From assembly GCA_021780755.1 (NCBI GenBank), contig JAJXYF010000031.1, forward strand, positions 1 through 46,318: DNA of 46,318 nucleotides, given 5' to 3'. This DNA is from Deltaproteobacteria bacterium. Lineage in GTDB: Bacteria > Desulfobacterota > Binatia > Binatales > Binataceae. Position numbers and translations under genes: made by a program. The notes below the pieces were generated by a model. It ran no database searches and was not told the origin of the DNA. It saw only the letters and a program-made list of their open reading frames with translations. This document shows, in pieces, positions 38,055-46,318 of this stretch (its first letter is position 1; the number at the start of each line of letters is the position of its first letter).

Positions 38055-39431
38055 TTATAAAATGTAACGCGAAAGATCTTCGTTCCGGACGATCGGATCG
38101 AGCCGCTGATGAACGTATGCCGCATCGATCGGAATGGTCTGGCCGGTGAGTTCGGGCGCGTTGAACGAGAGTTCCTCGACGAGGCGCTCGAGCACCGTAT
38201 GCAGCCGGCGCGCGCCGATATTTTCGGATCGCGCGTTGACCTGCGCCGCGATATCGGCCAATGCCGCGATCGCGTCATCGGTGAAGCTGATGTGAACGTT
38301 TTCGGTCTCCAATAACGCCACGTATTGGCGCGTCAGGGCGTTTTCGGGTTCCGTCAGGATGCGGACAAAATCCGGCTGGGTCAAGGGTTTCAGCTCGACC
38401 CGGATCGGGAATCGGCCCTGGAATTCCGGTATCAGGTCAGACGGCTTCGAGGTGTGGAACGCGCCCGACGCGACGAACAGGATATGGTCGGTGCGCACCG
38501 CGCCGTACTTGGTATTGACGGTCGAGCCCTCGACGATCGGCAGCAGGTCGCGCTGCACGCCTTCGCGCGAGACGTCCGGACCGCGCGCCGATTCGCGCCC
38601 GGCAATCTTGTCGATCTCGTCGATGAAAACGATGCCCGATTGCTCCGCGCGATGCACCGCCTCGCGCGCGACATTTTCCATATCAACCAGCCGCGCCGCC
38701 TCTTCCTGCGCCAGCAGTTCCAGCGCCTCGGGCACCTTCACCTTACGCTGGCGCGACTTCTTGGGCATGATCTGGCTCAGGATGTCTTTCATGTTGGCGC
38801 CCATCTCTTCCATCCCCTGCGGGGTCAGCACTTCGAGCATGGGCGTGGCTTGCGAGGTCATTTCGACTTCGACTTCGCGATCGTTCAGGTAGCCGTCGCG
38901 CAGCAGCTTGCGCAGCTTTTCGCGGGTCTCGCCGTGCGAGTTGTGATCGGTGGTCTGCACCCCGCCCTCCGGCGATTGGGTCGCCAGCCGGCGGGTCTTG
39001 CCGGGCGACGCGGGGTAGAGAATATCGAGCAGGCGCTCCTCGGCCGCCTCCTTGGCCTTCACCTTGACGCGCTCACGCTCCTCGTCGCGCACCATCTTGA
39101 CGGCGATCTCCGCGAGGTCGCGGATCATCGATTCGACGTCGCGGCCGACGTAGCCGACCTCGGTGTAGCGCGAGGCCTCGACCTTGACGAAGGGCGCCTG
39201 CGCCAGCTTGGCCAGACGCCGTGCGATCTCGGTCTTGCCGACGCCGGTGGGGCCGATCATGAGGATATTCTTCGGCGCGATTTCGTCGCGCAGATCGGGC
39301 GCGACGTTCTGCCGGCGCCATCGATTGCGCAGCGCGATCGCAACCGCCCGCTTGGCGTCGTGCTGGCCGACGATATAGCGGTCGAGTTCCGAAACGATCT
39401 CGCGCGGCGTCATTACACTCGGATATTCCAT
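38055..39431 (-). CDS. hslU: HslU ATPase subunit of the HslUV protease
   Basis: 458 residues. A Clp/HSP100-class AAA+ unfoldase that feeds Hsl[18 protein letters not shown] near the N-terminus, Walker A GPTGVGKT, Walker [11 protein letters not shown], the variable I domain and the C-terminal tail EDLSRYIL, which activates HslV. The family-typical start is the ATG six codons in (39411-39413). Lies 84 bp after hslV. Confidence 0.96.
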   Translation of the reverse strand: MEYPSVMTPREIVSELDRYIVGQHDAKRAVAIALRNRWRRQNVAPDLRDEIAPKNILMIGPTGVGKTEIARRLAKLAQAPFVKVEASRYTEVGYVGRDVESMIRDLAEIAVKMVRDEERERVKVKAKEAAEERLLDILYPASPGKTRRLATQSPEGGVQTTDHNSHGETREKLRKLLRDGYLNDREVEVEMTSQATPMLEVLTPQGMEEMGANMKDILSQIMPKKSRQRKVKVPEALELLAQEEAARLVDMENVAREAVHRAEQSGIVFIDEIDKIAGRESARGPDVSREGVQRDLLPIVEGSTVNTKYGAVRTDHILFVASGAFHTSKPSDLIPEFQGRFPIRVELKPLTQPDFVRILTEPENALTRQYVALLETENVHISFTDDAIAALADIAAQVNARSENIGARRLHTVLERLVEELSFNAPELTGQTIPIDAAYVHQRLDPIVRNEDLSRYIL

Positions 39432-39515
39432 GGTTTCAGTAGGGCGGCGGGCGCGCGTTTTGCGTCTGCGTTGCGTGCGCGCTGACTGGCCTCCGTCGAG
39501 GGCCGCGCGGCGGCC

Positions 39516-40085
39516 CTATAACTCCTCGATATTGAACTCGTCGTTGGTGTAAACGCAGATCTCGGACGCGATCTTCATCGCGCTCTCCGCGATCTGCCGC
39601 GCGCTCATGTCCTGGCCGTGCCGCGCCAGCGCGCGCGCCGCGGCCAGCGCGTAATTCCCTCCGGAGCCGATCGCGATCAGGCCGTCGTCGGGCTCGATCA
39701 CATCGCCCGCGCCCGAGATGAGCAGCGTGCTTTCGGCGTCGGCCACGATCAGCATCGCTTCGAGCCGGCGCAAGACGCGGTCGGTGCGCCAGTCTTTCGC
39801 CATCTCGACCGCGGCGCGGCGCAGGTTCCCATTGAACTCCTGCAGCTTGCTCTCGAACTTGTCGAACAACGTCAGCGCGTCGGCGGTCGAGCCGGCAAAG
39901 CCGGCGAGGATCGCCCCGTTATGCAGCCGGCGGACCTTGCGCGCGCCATGCTTCATGATGGTCTGCCCGACGCTGACCTGACCGTCCCCGGCCATCACGA
40001 CTTTGCCGCCATGCCGCACGGCCAAAATGGTCGTGGCGCGGACTTTGCCGCCAAATCCCTCAGGGTCAGGCTCGCGGATGGGCAC
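39516..40085 (-). CDS. hslV: HslV protease subunit
   Basis: 189 residues from a GTG at 40083-40085 (AGAGGT upstream, within xerC). The proteasome-beta fold is evident: [30 protein letters not shown] and [13 protein letters not shown], ending AISEDI-like [13 protein letters not shown]. The nucleophile must be T18, so 17 residues precede it; most HslV proteins have only Met or a few residues there. Overlaps the end of xerC by 20 bp. Confidence 0.95.
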   Translation of the reverse strand: MPIREPDPEGFGGKVRATTILAVRHGGKVVMAGDGQVSVGQTIMKHGARKVRRLHNGAILAGFAGSTADALTLFDKFESKLQEFNGNLRRAAVEMAKDWRTDRVLRRLEAMLIVADAESTLLISGAGDVIEPDDGLIAIGSGGNYALAAARALARHGQDMSARQIAESAMKIASEICVYTNDEFNIEEL

Positions 40086-40971
40086 GGCGATACACCTCTT
40101 TAAGTCGATTCACGCTGACATGAGTATAGCGCTGCGTGGTCTGCAGACTCGAATGGCCAAGCATCTCCTGGATCGAGCGCAAATCGGCGCCTCCGTTGAG
40201 CATGTGGGTCGCGAAGCAATGGCGCAGGCCGTGCGGCGTCAGCGGCGCACTGATACCGGCGTCGAGCAGCCGGCGCGCGACGATATTCTGCACCGAGCGG
40301 GGGGTCAGCCGTCCGCCGCGCAGGTTGGTGATGACCGCGCCGTCGGGCGTCCACGCGACCGGCATCGCGGCCCGCCAGGCTTTAAGCGCATCGAGCGCAG
40401 GCTCGCCAAGCGGCACCAGGCGATCCTTGTTGCCCTTGCCCGCACGCACCATCACCATCCCGAGGTCGTGATCGACGTCGCGCCAGCACAGCCCGGTCAG
40501 TTCGCTAACGCGCAGCCCTGAGGAATAGAGCACCTCCAGGATTGCGCGATCGCGCAGCGCGGCAGGCCCCTCGGCGTCACCCTCGGCCTCGACCAGGCGC
40601 GCGGCGTCACGCTCGTCGATTACTTGCGGCAGGCGCTTTTCGACCTTGGGCGAACGCATCGTGCGCACCGGATTCTCGACGTCGAGCGTCGCCGTGCGCC
40701 AGCGGAAGTACGCCTTGATCGCGAAGAGCCGCCGCTGCACCGTCGCGCGGCTCGCCTGCCGCATCACGTCGGCCAGGTAGCCGCGCACGTGTTCGACGGT
40801 GATCTTTTCGGGCATCACGTGCTCGCGCTTTTCGTCGAGCGTCGAGGGCGCACGTTCCATCAGATAGCGATTGAAGGCGGCGAGGTCGTGGCGGTAGCCC
40901 TTGACGGTATTCGCCGCCGCGCGCGAGGCCTTGCCCAGCGCCGCGCCGAACGCTTCTATTTCCGCAATCAC
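40066..40971 (-). CDS. xerC: Tyrosine recombinase XerC
   Basis: 301 residues, the length of XerC/D. N-terminal SAM-like core-binding domain ([17 protein letters not shown]), then the catalytic domain with R154 ([11 protein letters not shown]), K179, H247 and R250 (HGLRH), H273 ([10 protein letters not shown]) and nucleophile Y282. It resolves chromosome dimers at dif. The gene order xerC-hslV-hslU is also seen in Bacillus (codV-clpQ-clpY), favouring XerC over an integron or phage integrase. Confidence 0.93.
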   Translation of the reverse strand: MIAEIEAFGAALGKASRAAANTVKGYRHDLAAFNRYLMERAPSTLDEKREHVMPEKITVEHVRGYLADVMRQASRATVQRRLFAIKAYFRWRTATLDVENPVRTMRSPKVEKRLPQVIDERDAARLVEAEGDAEGPAALRDRAILEVLYSSGLRVSELTGLCWRDVDHDLGMVMVRAGKGNKDRLVPLGEPALDALKAWRAAMPVAWTPDGAVITNLRGGRLTPRSVQNIVARRLLDAGISAPLTPHGLRHCFATHMLNGGADLRSIQEMLGHSSLQTTQRYTHVSVNRLKEVYRRAHPRA

Positions 40972-41101
40972 GCCGATACTACCTCGCCCCGACGGGCACG
41001 TTCGGACTATGCTAGCAGTAGCATCCTGAGGGCAATAGTCAGCGCCGCGTGGGCGTCATCGGGGCGTCAATGCGATGTGCTGCCGGGTCCGTTGGAGCAT
41101 C

Positions 41102-41386
41102 ATGAACTGCTTTCATTGCGCGCGCGAAATCACGGTCACGGAGCGCGTCGGCTTTCGCGACGAATGCCCCCAATGCGATCGGCCGCTGCACGCCTGCCTG
41201 AATTGCGGCTTTTATGACCCCGCGTACAACAACCAATGCCGCGAGACCCAGGCCGAGCGCGTGGTTGACAAGAACCGCGCGAACTTTTGTGAATACTTCC
41301 GTCCGCGTAGCGGAGCCGGCGCCAAACCCGTATCGTCCGGTGCCAATCCGCGTGCAACACTGGATACATTGTTCAAGAAGAAGTAG
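41102..41386 (+). CDS. Cysteine-rich zinc-binding conserved protein
   Basis: 94 residues from the ATG at 41102 (GGAG 6 nt upstream). Three CxxC pairs (CFHC, CPQC, CLNC) are followed by GFYDPAYNNQCRETQAERV and a further Cys in NRANFCEYF. The C-terminal half (ERVVDKNRANFCEYFRP) is a pattern I have seen in conserved bacterial zinc-ribbon proteins of unknown function. First of a plus-strand run with glmU and glmS. Confidence 0.75.
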   Translation: MNCFHCAREITVTERVGFRDECPQCDRPLHACLNCGFYDPAYNNQCRETQAERVVDKNRANFCEYFRPRSGAGAKPVSSGANPRATLDTLFKKK

Positions 41387-41455
41387 GCGCGGGGAGCTAT
41401 CTCACTGCGGAGCAGTTCCGGCCGCGCGACAAAGTCCGCGGAACATGAATAACTA

Positions 41456-42901
41456 ATGGACCAGCCGCTCGCCGCCATAATTCTAGCCGCCGGACTCGGC
41501 ACCCGGATGCGCTCCGATCGCGCCAAGGTGCTGCACGAACTCGCCGGCGAACCGATGATCGGGCGCGTGCTGCGGGCCGTCGCGACCCTCAATCCGCATC
41601 CGCTGGTGGTCGTCGTTGGTCATCAGGCCGATCAGGTGCGGGATGTGGCGCACCGCGCGGTCGGACCCCGCGATTTACGCTGCGCCCCGCAATCCGAGCA
41701 GCGCGGCACCGGCGACGCGGCCCGCTGCGCCTTGACCGAGATTCCCGAGACCTTCGCCGGCGACGTGCTGATTGGCTACGGCGATATGCCGCGCATCGAT
41801 CCGGGAACGCTGCGCGCCTTTATCGATGACCATCATGGGCGCGGCGCAGACCTCTCATTCATCAGCGTGGAACTCGACGTTCCAGCCGCTTACGGACGCG
41901 TCGTGCGCGATGCGGTGGGTGCGGTCGCCGCGATCGTCGAGGCCCGTGATGCCACGCCGGCGCAGCTCGCGTTCAAGGAAATCAACACCGGCATCTACCT
42001 GGTGGGCGCCGCGCTGCTGCGTACCGCGCTCGCGCAAATCCGCAATGACAACGCACAGCGCGAATTCTATCTCACCGATATCGTCGCAATCGCACGCGCG
42101 CACGGCCGCAGGGTATTCGCCTGGCGCGCGCACGACGACGCCGAATTCGCCGGCATCAATTCGCGGGAGGATCTCGCCCGGATGGAAACGCAAATCCGTG
42201 AGGAAGTGAACCGCCGCCTGATGGCCGCGGGCGTGACTTTGATCGATCCGGCCACCGCCTATATCGCGCCCGAAGTCGAAATCGGCCGCGACACGATCAT
42301 CGGGCCGAATGTGCGGATCCTCGGCCGCACGCGGATCGGTGCGAGCGTCGTGATCGAGGGCACCGCGTGGCTGCGCGACGTCACCATCGGCGACCGCTGC
42401 CAGCTCAAGATATGCGTGCGCGCGGAGGATTGCGTCATCGGCGAGGAGTCCGAAATTGGCCCCTTCGCCAACCTGCGCGCGGGCACCGAACTCGAAGGCC
42501 ACAATCGCATCGGCAATTTCGTCGAGACCAAAAAGGCGCGCATCGGGCGCGGCAGCAAGGCGAGTCATCTGAGCTACCTGGGCGACGCCGTAATCGGGCG
42601 CGAGACCAACGTCGGCTGCGGCGTCATCACGGTCAACTACGACGGTTACGACAAGCACGTGACGCGGATCGGCGACCGCTGCATGGTCGGATGCGACACG
42701 CAGTTGATCGCGCCGGTCAAAGTTGGCGACGACGTTTACGTCGCGTCGGGCACCACCATCGTGCGCGACGTCGAGGACGGTGCGCTGGTGATGTCGCATC
42801 ATCCGCAGCGCGAAAAAGCGGGCTGGACGGCGAATTGGCATCGGCGCCACGCCGGCCATCCCAAGGCGCGTAGCGATTCCGGCAACGGCGCGGCTGATTA
42901 G
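41456..42901 (+). CDS. glmU: Bifunctional GlcNAc-1-P uridyltransferase / GlcN-1-P acetyltransferase
   Basis: 481 residues. N-terminal pyrophosphorylase domain with LAAGLGTRMRSDRAKVLH, QRGTGDAARCAL and GYGDMPRI; C-terminal left-handed beta-helix acetyltransferase (hexapeptide repeats, for example EVEIGRDTIIGPNVRI, SHLSYLGDAVIG, GVITVNYDGYDKHVT). It makes UDP-GlcNAc for peptidoglycan and LPS. Weak ribosome binding site. glmS follows after 70 bp. Confidence 0.96.
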   Translation: MDQPLAAIILAAGLGTRMRSDRAKVLHELAGEPMIGRVLRAVATLNPHPLVVVVGHQADQVRDVAHRAVGPRDLRCAPQSEQRGTGDAARCALTEIPETFAGDVLIGYGDMPRIDPGTLRAFIDDHHGRGADLSFISVELDVPAAYGRVVRDAVGAVAAIVEARDATPAQLAFKEINTGIYLVGAALLRTALAQIRNDNAQREFYLTDIVAIARAHGRRVFAWRAHDDAEFAGINSREDLARMETQIREEVNRRLMAAGVTLIDPATAYIAPEVEIGRDTIIGPNVRILGRTRIGASVVIEGTAWLRDVTIGDRCQLKICVRAEDCVIGEESEIGPFANLRAGTELEGHNRIGNFVETKKARIGRGSKASHLSYLGDAVIGRETNVGCGVITVNYDGYDKHVTRIGDRCMVGCDTQLIAPVKVGDDVYVASGTTIVRDVEDGALVMSHHPQREKAGWTANWHRRHAGHPKARSDSGNGAAD

Positions 42902-42971
42902 TCGCACCGCGACGCACCATGCGCGCCAGGTGAAGATTCGCTCGTGACGAAGCGATAAAGTCGAGGATCCT

Positions 42972-44804
42972 ATGTGCGGAATAATCGGTTATGTAGGTCC
43001 TCGTGAGGCGCCCCCGATTCTGCTCGGCGGACTCAGCCGGCTCGAATATCGCGGCTACGATTCGGCCGGTATCGCCACGCTGGCGCCGTCGGGCAAGATG
43101 GAAATCCGCCGCGCGGTCGGCAAGCTCGGCAACCTGCGCCACCTGCTCGACGAGTCGCCACTTGCCGGTTGCATCGGTATCGGGCACACGCGATGGGCCA
43201 CCCATGGGCGCCCGTCGGAGGGCAACGCGCATCCGCACAAGGCCGGCCCGGTTGCCGTCATCCACAACGGCATCATCGAGAATTACGTCGAACTGCGCAC
43301 GGCGCTGATCCAGCGCAATCACAAGCTCCGCTCGGAGACCGACACCGAACTCATCTCGCATCTGATCGAAGAGCAGCTCAAGCACGCCACGGGTCTGGCC
43401 GAGGCGGTGCGCGCGGTCGTGCGCGAATTGCGCGGCTCGTTTTCGATCGTCGTGCTCTCGGAAACCGAACCGGGCACGCTGGTCGCCGCCAAGACCGCGA
43501 CGCCGCTGGTGCTCGGGCTGGCCGAGGGCGAAAATTTCGTCGCCTCCGACATCCCCGCGATTCTCGAGCACACGCGGCGCGCGCTGGTGATGGAGGACGG
43601 CGAGCTTGCGGAACTGACGGCAACCGGCGTGCGCCTGATGAACTTCGACGGCACTCCGGTGCATCGCGAAGCCCGCTACATCGAATGGGACGCGATCGCG
43701 GCGACCAAGGGCGGCTACCAGCATTATCTGCGCAAGGAGATCAGCGAGCAGCCGCAAGCCTGGATCGATACGCTCTCGGGCCGCGCGAGCGCGGGCTCGG
43801 CGGCGGTCCGCTTCGAGAGCAACGTGCTGCCGCCCGCGGGGCCCGAGTCCATCGGGCGCATCGTGATGGTCTCGGCGGGTGCCTCATGGATTTCGTCGCT
43901 GATCGGCAAGTTCATGATCGAGGAGCTGACGCGCATCCCGGTCGAGGTCGATTACTCAGCCGAGTTCCGTTATCGCAGTCCCGTCATCGACGAGCGCACG
44001 ATGCTGATCGCGGTGTCGCAATCCGGCGAGACCGCCGACACGCTCGCCGCGCTAGAAGAGGGGCGGCGCTGCGGATGTCATCTGCTGGCGCTGACCAACA
44101 CCGTCGATTCGTCGATCGCGCGCAAGGCTGACGCGCAGATTTACACGCGCTGCGGTCCCGAGATCAGCGTTACCACCACGAAATGTTTTCTCACTCAGAT
44201 CGAGGCGTTCTACCTGCTCGCGATTCATCTGGCGGCGAGTCTCGGGCGCATCGATTCGCGTGCGGCCGAGGAATTGCTGCGGCCCGCCTTTGCGATTCCG
44301 CAGCAAATCGAAACGGTACTCGCGCAGGAACGGCAGATTGAAAAGATCGCGCGCAAGTATGGCAAGGCGCGCGACTTCCTCTACCTCGGCCGCGGCATCA
44401 ACTATCCGGTCGCGCTTGAGGGCGCGCTCAAGCTCAAGGAGATTTCCTATATCCATGCCGAAGGCTATTCGGCGGGCGAGATGAAGCACGGTCCGATCGC
44501 GCTGATCGACGACGAGATGCCGGTGGTCGTGATCATTCCCAACGACAGCGTCTTCGACAAGACGCTCTCGAACCTGAAGGAAGTCGAATCGCGCAACGGC
44601 CGCATCATCGCGATTACCGACAAACGCACCGCCGAACTCGAGGAAGTAGCGTGGGAGATTATCGACGTGCCGGCCACCAATCGCTTCCTGATGCCGGTGC
44701 TGACGACGGTGCCGCTGCAACTGCTCGCGTACCACATCGCGGTCTATCGCGGCACCGACGTCGATCAGCCGCGCAACCTCGCGAAATCGGTCACCGTCGA
44801 ATAA
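42972..44804 (+). CDS. glmS: Glutamine--fructose-6-phosphate aminotransferase
   Basis: 610 residues. N-terminal glutaminase with catalytic Cys at position 2 (MCGIIGYVG), ARWATHG-like HTRWATHGRPSEGNAHPH, then two SIS sugar-isomerase domains (SQSGETADTLAALEEG; GYSAGEMKHGPIALID) ending AKSVTVE. It makes glucosamine-6-P, the precursor for GlmU two steps later. GAGG lies 6 nt before the ATG. No glmS ribozyme in the upstream 70 bp. Confidence 0.97.
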   Translation: MCGIIGYVGPREAPPILLGGLSRLEYRGYDSAGIATLAPSGKMEIRRAVGKLGNLRHLLDESPLAGCIGIGHTRWATHGRPSEGNAHPHKAGPVAVIHNGIIENYVELRTALIQRNHKLRSETDTELISHLIEEQLKHATGLAEAVRAVVRELRGSFSIVVLSETEPGTLVAAKTATPLVLGLAEGENFVASDIPAILEHTRRALVMEDGELAELTATGVRLMNFDGTPVHREARYIEWDAIAATKGGYQHYLRKEISEQPQAWIDTLSGRASAGSAAVRFESNVLPPAGPESIGRIVMVSAGASWISSLIGKFMIEELTRIPVEVDYSAEFRYRSPVIDERTMLIAVSQSGETADTLAALEEGRRCGCHLLALTNTVDSSIARKADAQIYTRCGPEISVTTTKCFLTQIEAFYLLAIHLAASLGRIDSRAAEELLRPAFAIPQQIETVLAQERQIEKIARKYGKARDFLYLGRGINYPVALEGALKLKEISYIHAEGYSAGEMKHGPIALIDDEMPVVVIIPNDSVFDKTLSNLKEVESRNGRIIAITDKRTAELEEVAWEIIDVPATNRFLMPVLTTVPLQLLAYHIAVYRGTDVDQPRNLAKSVTVE

Positions 44805-44860
44805 CGATCTATCCAACCGCGCGAGTTGGTTGAGCACGGCCGTTTTAGTGTGAAGGCGAA

Positions 44861-46318
44861 CTACTCGTAGCGCAGCGCTTCGATCGGATCGAGCATCGAG
44901 GCCTTGCGCGCGGGATACCAGCCGAAGAATACGCCCACTGCCGCCGCGAAGAGAAAGCCGCCGACTACCGACACCGGCGAAATCAGCGTCGGCCATTGCG
45001 CGACTGCGGAGAGAAATTTCGAGACCGCGATCCCCAGCAGCGCGCCGGCGAGGCCGCCGATAATACTCAGTAGCAGCGCCTCGACCAGAAACTGCAGCAG
45101 GATATGGAGCCGGCGCGCTCCGATCGCCATCCGAATGCCGATTTCGCGCGTGCGCTCGGTCACCGACACCAGCAGGATGTTCATGATCCCGATACCGCCG
45201 ACCAGCAGCGAAATCGACGCGACCGAGGCCAGCAGCAGGGTCATCACGCGCGTCGCACTGTCGGAGGCCTGCGCGATTTCGGCCAGGCTGCGCACCGTGA
45301 AATCATTGTCCTGCGATGCGCCGATATGATGGCGCCGATGGAGGATGTCGGTGACCTCGCTTTGCGCCGTATCGACCAGGTCGGCGGTCTTGGCCTTGAC
45401 GAAGATCATGTTGACCACGCCCGAAATCTTGGGCGGGCTGCCGAATGGACTGATGATCGCGGTGCCGGATTCGTAGAGCGGGCTCGAGGCGGTCCAGGTC
45501 TGCACGCCGATGTAAGGATTCAGCACCGGATTGTTCGACCCGGTCGTGGTTGACGGAACGGTCGCCGTCACCTGCGAGGTGCCGAGGACCTTGCGTTCGG
45601 CGGTCGCGAACGGCATCGCGATAACGTCGTCTTGGTCCTGTCCGAAGTTGGACTGTCCTTTGACTTCGAGCACGCCAATAACGCGCAGCGGGAAATTCTT
45701 GACCCTGATCGCGGCGCCAATGGGATTCTGGCCTGCGGGGAAAAGATTGTTGACGACGGTCTGGCCGAGCACGCAGACCGGCGCGGCGCTGCGGGTCTCC
45801 TCATCGGTAAAGATCCTGCCGGCGGACACCGGCCAGTCGCGGATCGTGAAGTAGGGCGGCGTCGTGCCGTTAATACTGGTGCTCCAGTTGCGGCTCCCGT
45901 ACACCACCTGCGCGACCTGCCGATCGATATAACTGACGGCGGCGATCGAGCTCCCCTCTTTCTGCAGCGCATCGGCATCGCTGACCGTCAGCGTGGAACT
46001 GCTGCCATAGCCGGCGCGCACTCCGCTGGCGGTAGTGGCGCCGGGCAGCACGATCAATTGATTGGTGCCGAGGCTCGCGATCTGCTGCTGGACGGAATAA
46101 CGCGCGCCGTCGCCAATCGCGACCATCGCGATGACCGCGGCGACGCCGATGAAGATGCCGAGCATGGTGAGCGCCGCGCGCATCTTGTTGCGGCGGAGCG
46201 CGCGGGCCGCCGCGGCGAACGCCATCGTCGCGAAGGTCCAGATTTCGGTGCGGCGCGCCGCCTGCGGCGTAGCCGCATGGCGCGCGTCCGCGGCGGGCGA
46301 CGGGGGCGCGCCGCGGCG
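44861..46318 (-). CDS. MacB-type ABC transporter permease (N-terminus beyond window)
   Basis: The first internal ATG is at 46223-46225 (454 residues), but the frame stays open to the window edge for another 31 codons (Pro/Ala-rich, ending TEIWTFAT), so the true start is probably outside. TM1 is LTMLGIFIGVAAVIAMVAIG; a periplasmic MacB-PCD domain follows; three C-terminal TMs (LLLASVASISLLVGGIGIMN, LLSIIGGLAGALLGIAVSKF, GGFLFAAAVGVFFGWYPARK) form the FtsX domain, with TREIGIRMAIGAR between. MacB works with MacA and TolC in export. If an ATPase domain lies upstream in frame it would be a full MacB fusion. Confidence 0.85.
   Translation of the reverse strand, partial: RRGAPPSPAADARHAATPQAARRTEIWTFATMAFAAAARALRRNKMRAALTMLGIFIGVAAVIAMVAIGDGARYSVQQQIASLGTNQLIVLPGATTASGVRAGYGSSSTLTVSDADALQKEGSSIAAVSYIDRQVAQVVYGSRNWSTSINGTTPPYFTIRDWPVSAGRIFTDEETRSAAPVCVLGQTVVNNLFPAGQNPIGAAIRVKNFPLRVIGVLEVKGQSNFGQDQDDVIAMPFATAERKVLGTSQVTATVPSTTTGSNNPVLNPYIGVQTWTASSPLYESGTAIISPFGSPPKISGVVNMIFVKAKTADLVDTAQSEVTDILHRRHHIGASQDNDFTVRSLAEIAQASDSATRVMTLLLASVASISLLVGGIGIMNILLVSVTERTREIGIRMAIGARRLHILLQFLVEALLLSIIGGLAGALLGIAVSKFLSAVAQWPTLISPVSVVGGFLFAAAVGVFFGWYPARKASMLDPIEALRYE

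Noticed and set aside
40066..40971. Tyrosine recombinase as a sign of an integrated mobile element
   Set aside because: Length, motif spacing and the overlap with hslV-hslU identify a housekeeping XerC; no att-like repeats or phage genes nearby.
42902..42971. Possible glmS ribozyme upstream of glmS
   Set aside because: Only 70 bp separate glmU and glmS, too short for the ribozyme, and no matching core is seen.
44805..44860. CCAAC/GTTGG stem between glmS and the MacB-like gene as a terminator
   Set aside because: Only 5 bp of stem and the T-rich tract (GTTTTAG) is too far away to support the call.

Overview
The window is a chromosomal segment from a GC-rich bacterium related to the old Deltaproteobacteria. 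Four features support this: a split F1Fo ATP synthase operon with paired b and b' subunits led by a bactofilin, an argH-lipoprotein-lysA-dapF-dapA order, a xerC-hslV-hslU cluster, and a set of accessory oxidative genes. The mix of DUF1329 paralogues, SxDCHxNEP-type amidohydrolases, zinc alcohol dehydrogenases, a P450 and a PPOX/F420-type protein makes me think of Candidatus Binatia (Binatota). That placement is inference from gene content, not a phylogeny. I found no rRNA, tRNA, CRISPR array, prophage or IS element.

Layout. 1-4.1 kb: three tandem minus-strand DUF1329 genes (the first cut by the window edge), each with a similar leader containing an inverted repeat just upstream of the ribosome binding site. 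4.1-10.8 kb: bactofilin-atpF'-atpF-atpH-atpA-atpG-atpD-atpC, read right to left and ending at a strong terminator; subunits a and c are not here. 10.8-17.2 kb: single genes on both strands (PPOX protein, zinc ribbon, 2OG-Fe(II) oxygenase, miaB, a MarR regulator divergent from a P450, an SDR, rpsU). 17.2-18.9 kb: poor in genes. 18.9-22.5 kb: asnS, a CvpA-family gene, trxA, and an exported-protein gene lying between two copies of a 145-bp repeat that carries the trxA promoter and first codons. 22.5-27.5 kb: two tandem zinc alcohol dehydrogenases converging on two tandem amidohydrolases across a terminator hairpin. 27.5-27.9 kb: intergenic region with small palindromic repeats. 27.9-41 kb: thirteen minus-strand genes, xerC-hslV-hslU-argB-argD-argF-argG-zinc ribbon-argH-lipoprotein-lysA-dapF-dapA. 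41-44.8 kb: zinc ribbon protein, glmU, glmS on the plus strand. 44.9 kb to the edge: a MacB-type permease whose frame is open to the window end.

How they fit together. The 28-41 kb block joins most of the arginine pathway (ArgB, D, F, G, H) to the last steps of the diaminopimelate/lysine pathway (DapA, DapF, LysA) and to the HslUV protease. GlmS and GlmU supply UDP-GlcNAc for the cell wall, which also uses diaminopimelate. The ATP synthase genes give the F1 part and stator. The tandem duplications (DUF1329, ADH, amidohydrolase) suggest expansion of an accessory catabolic or envelope function whose substrate cannot be read from sequence.

The observations most worth following are the trxA promoter/leader duplication that now precedes an unrelated exported protein, the conserved leader hairpins of the DUF1329 array, and a 58-residue zinc-ribbon gene between argG and argH.
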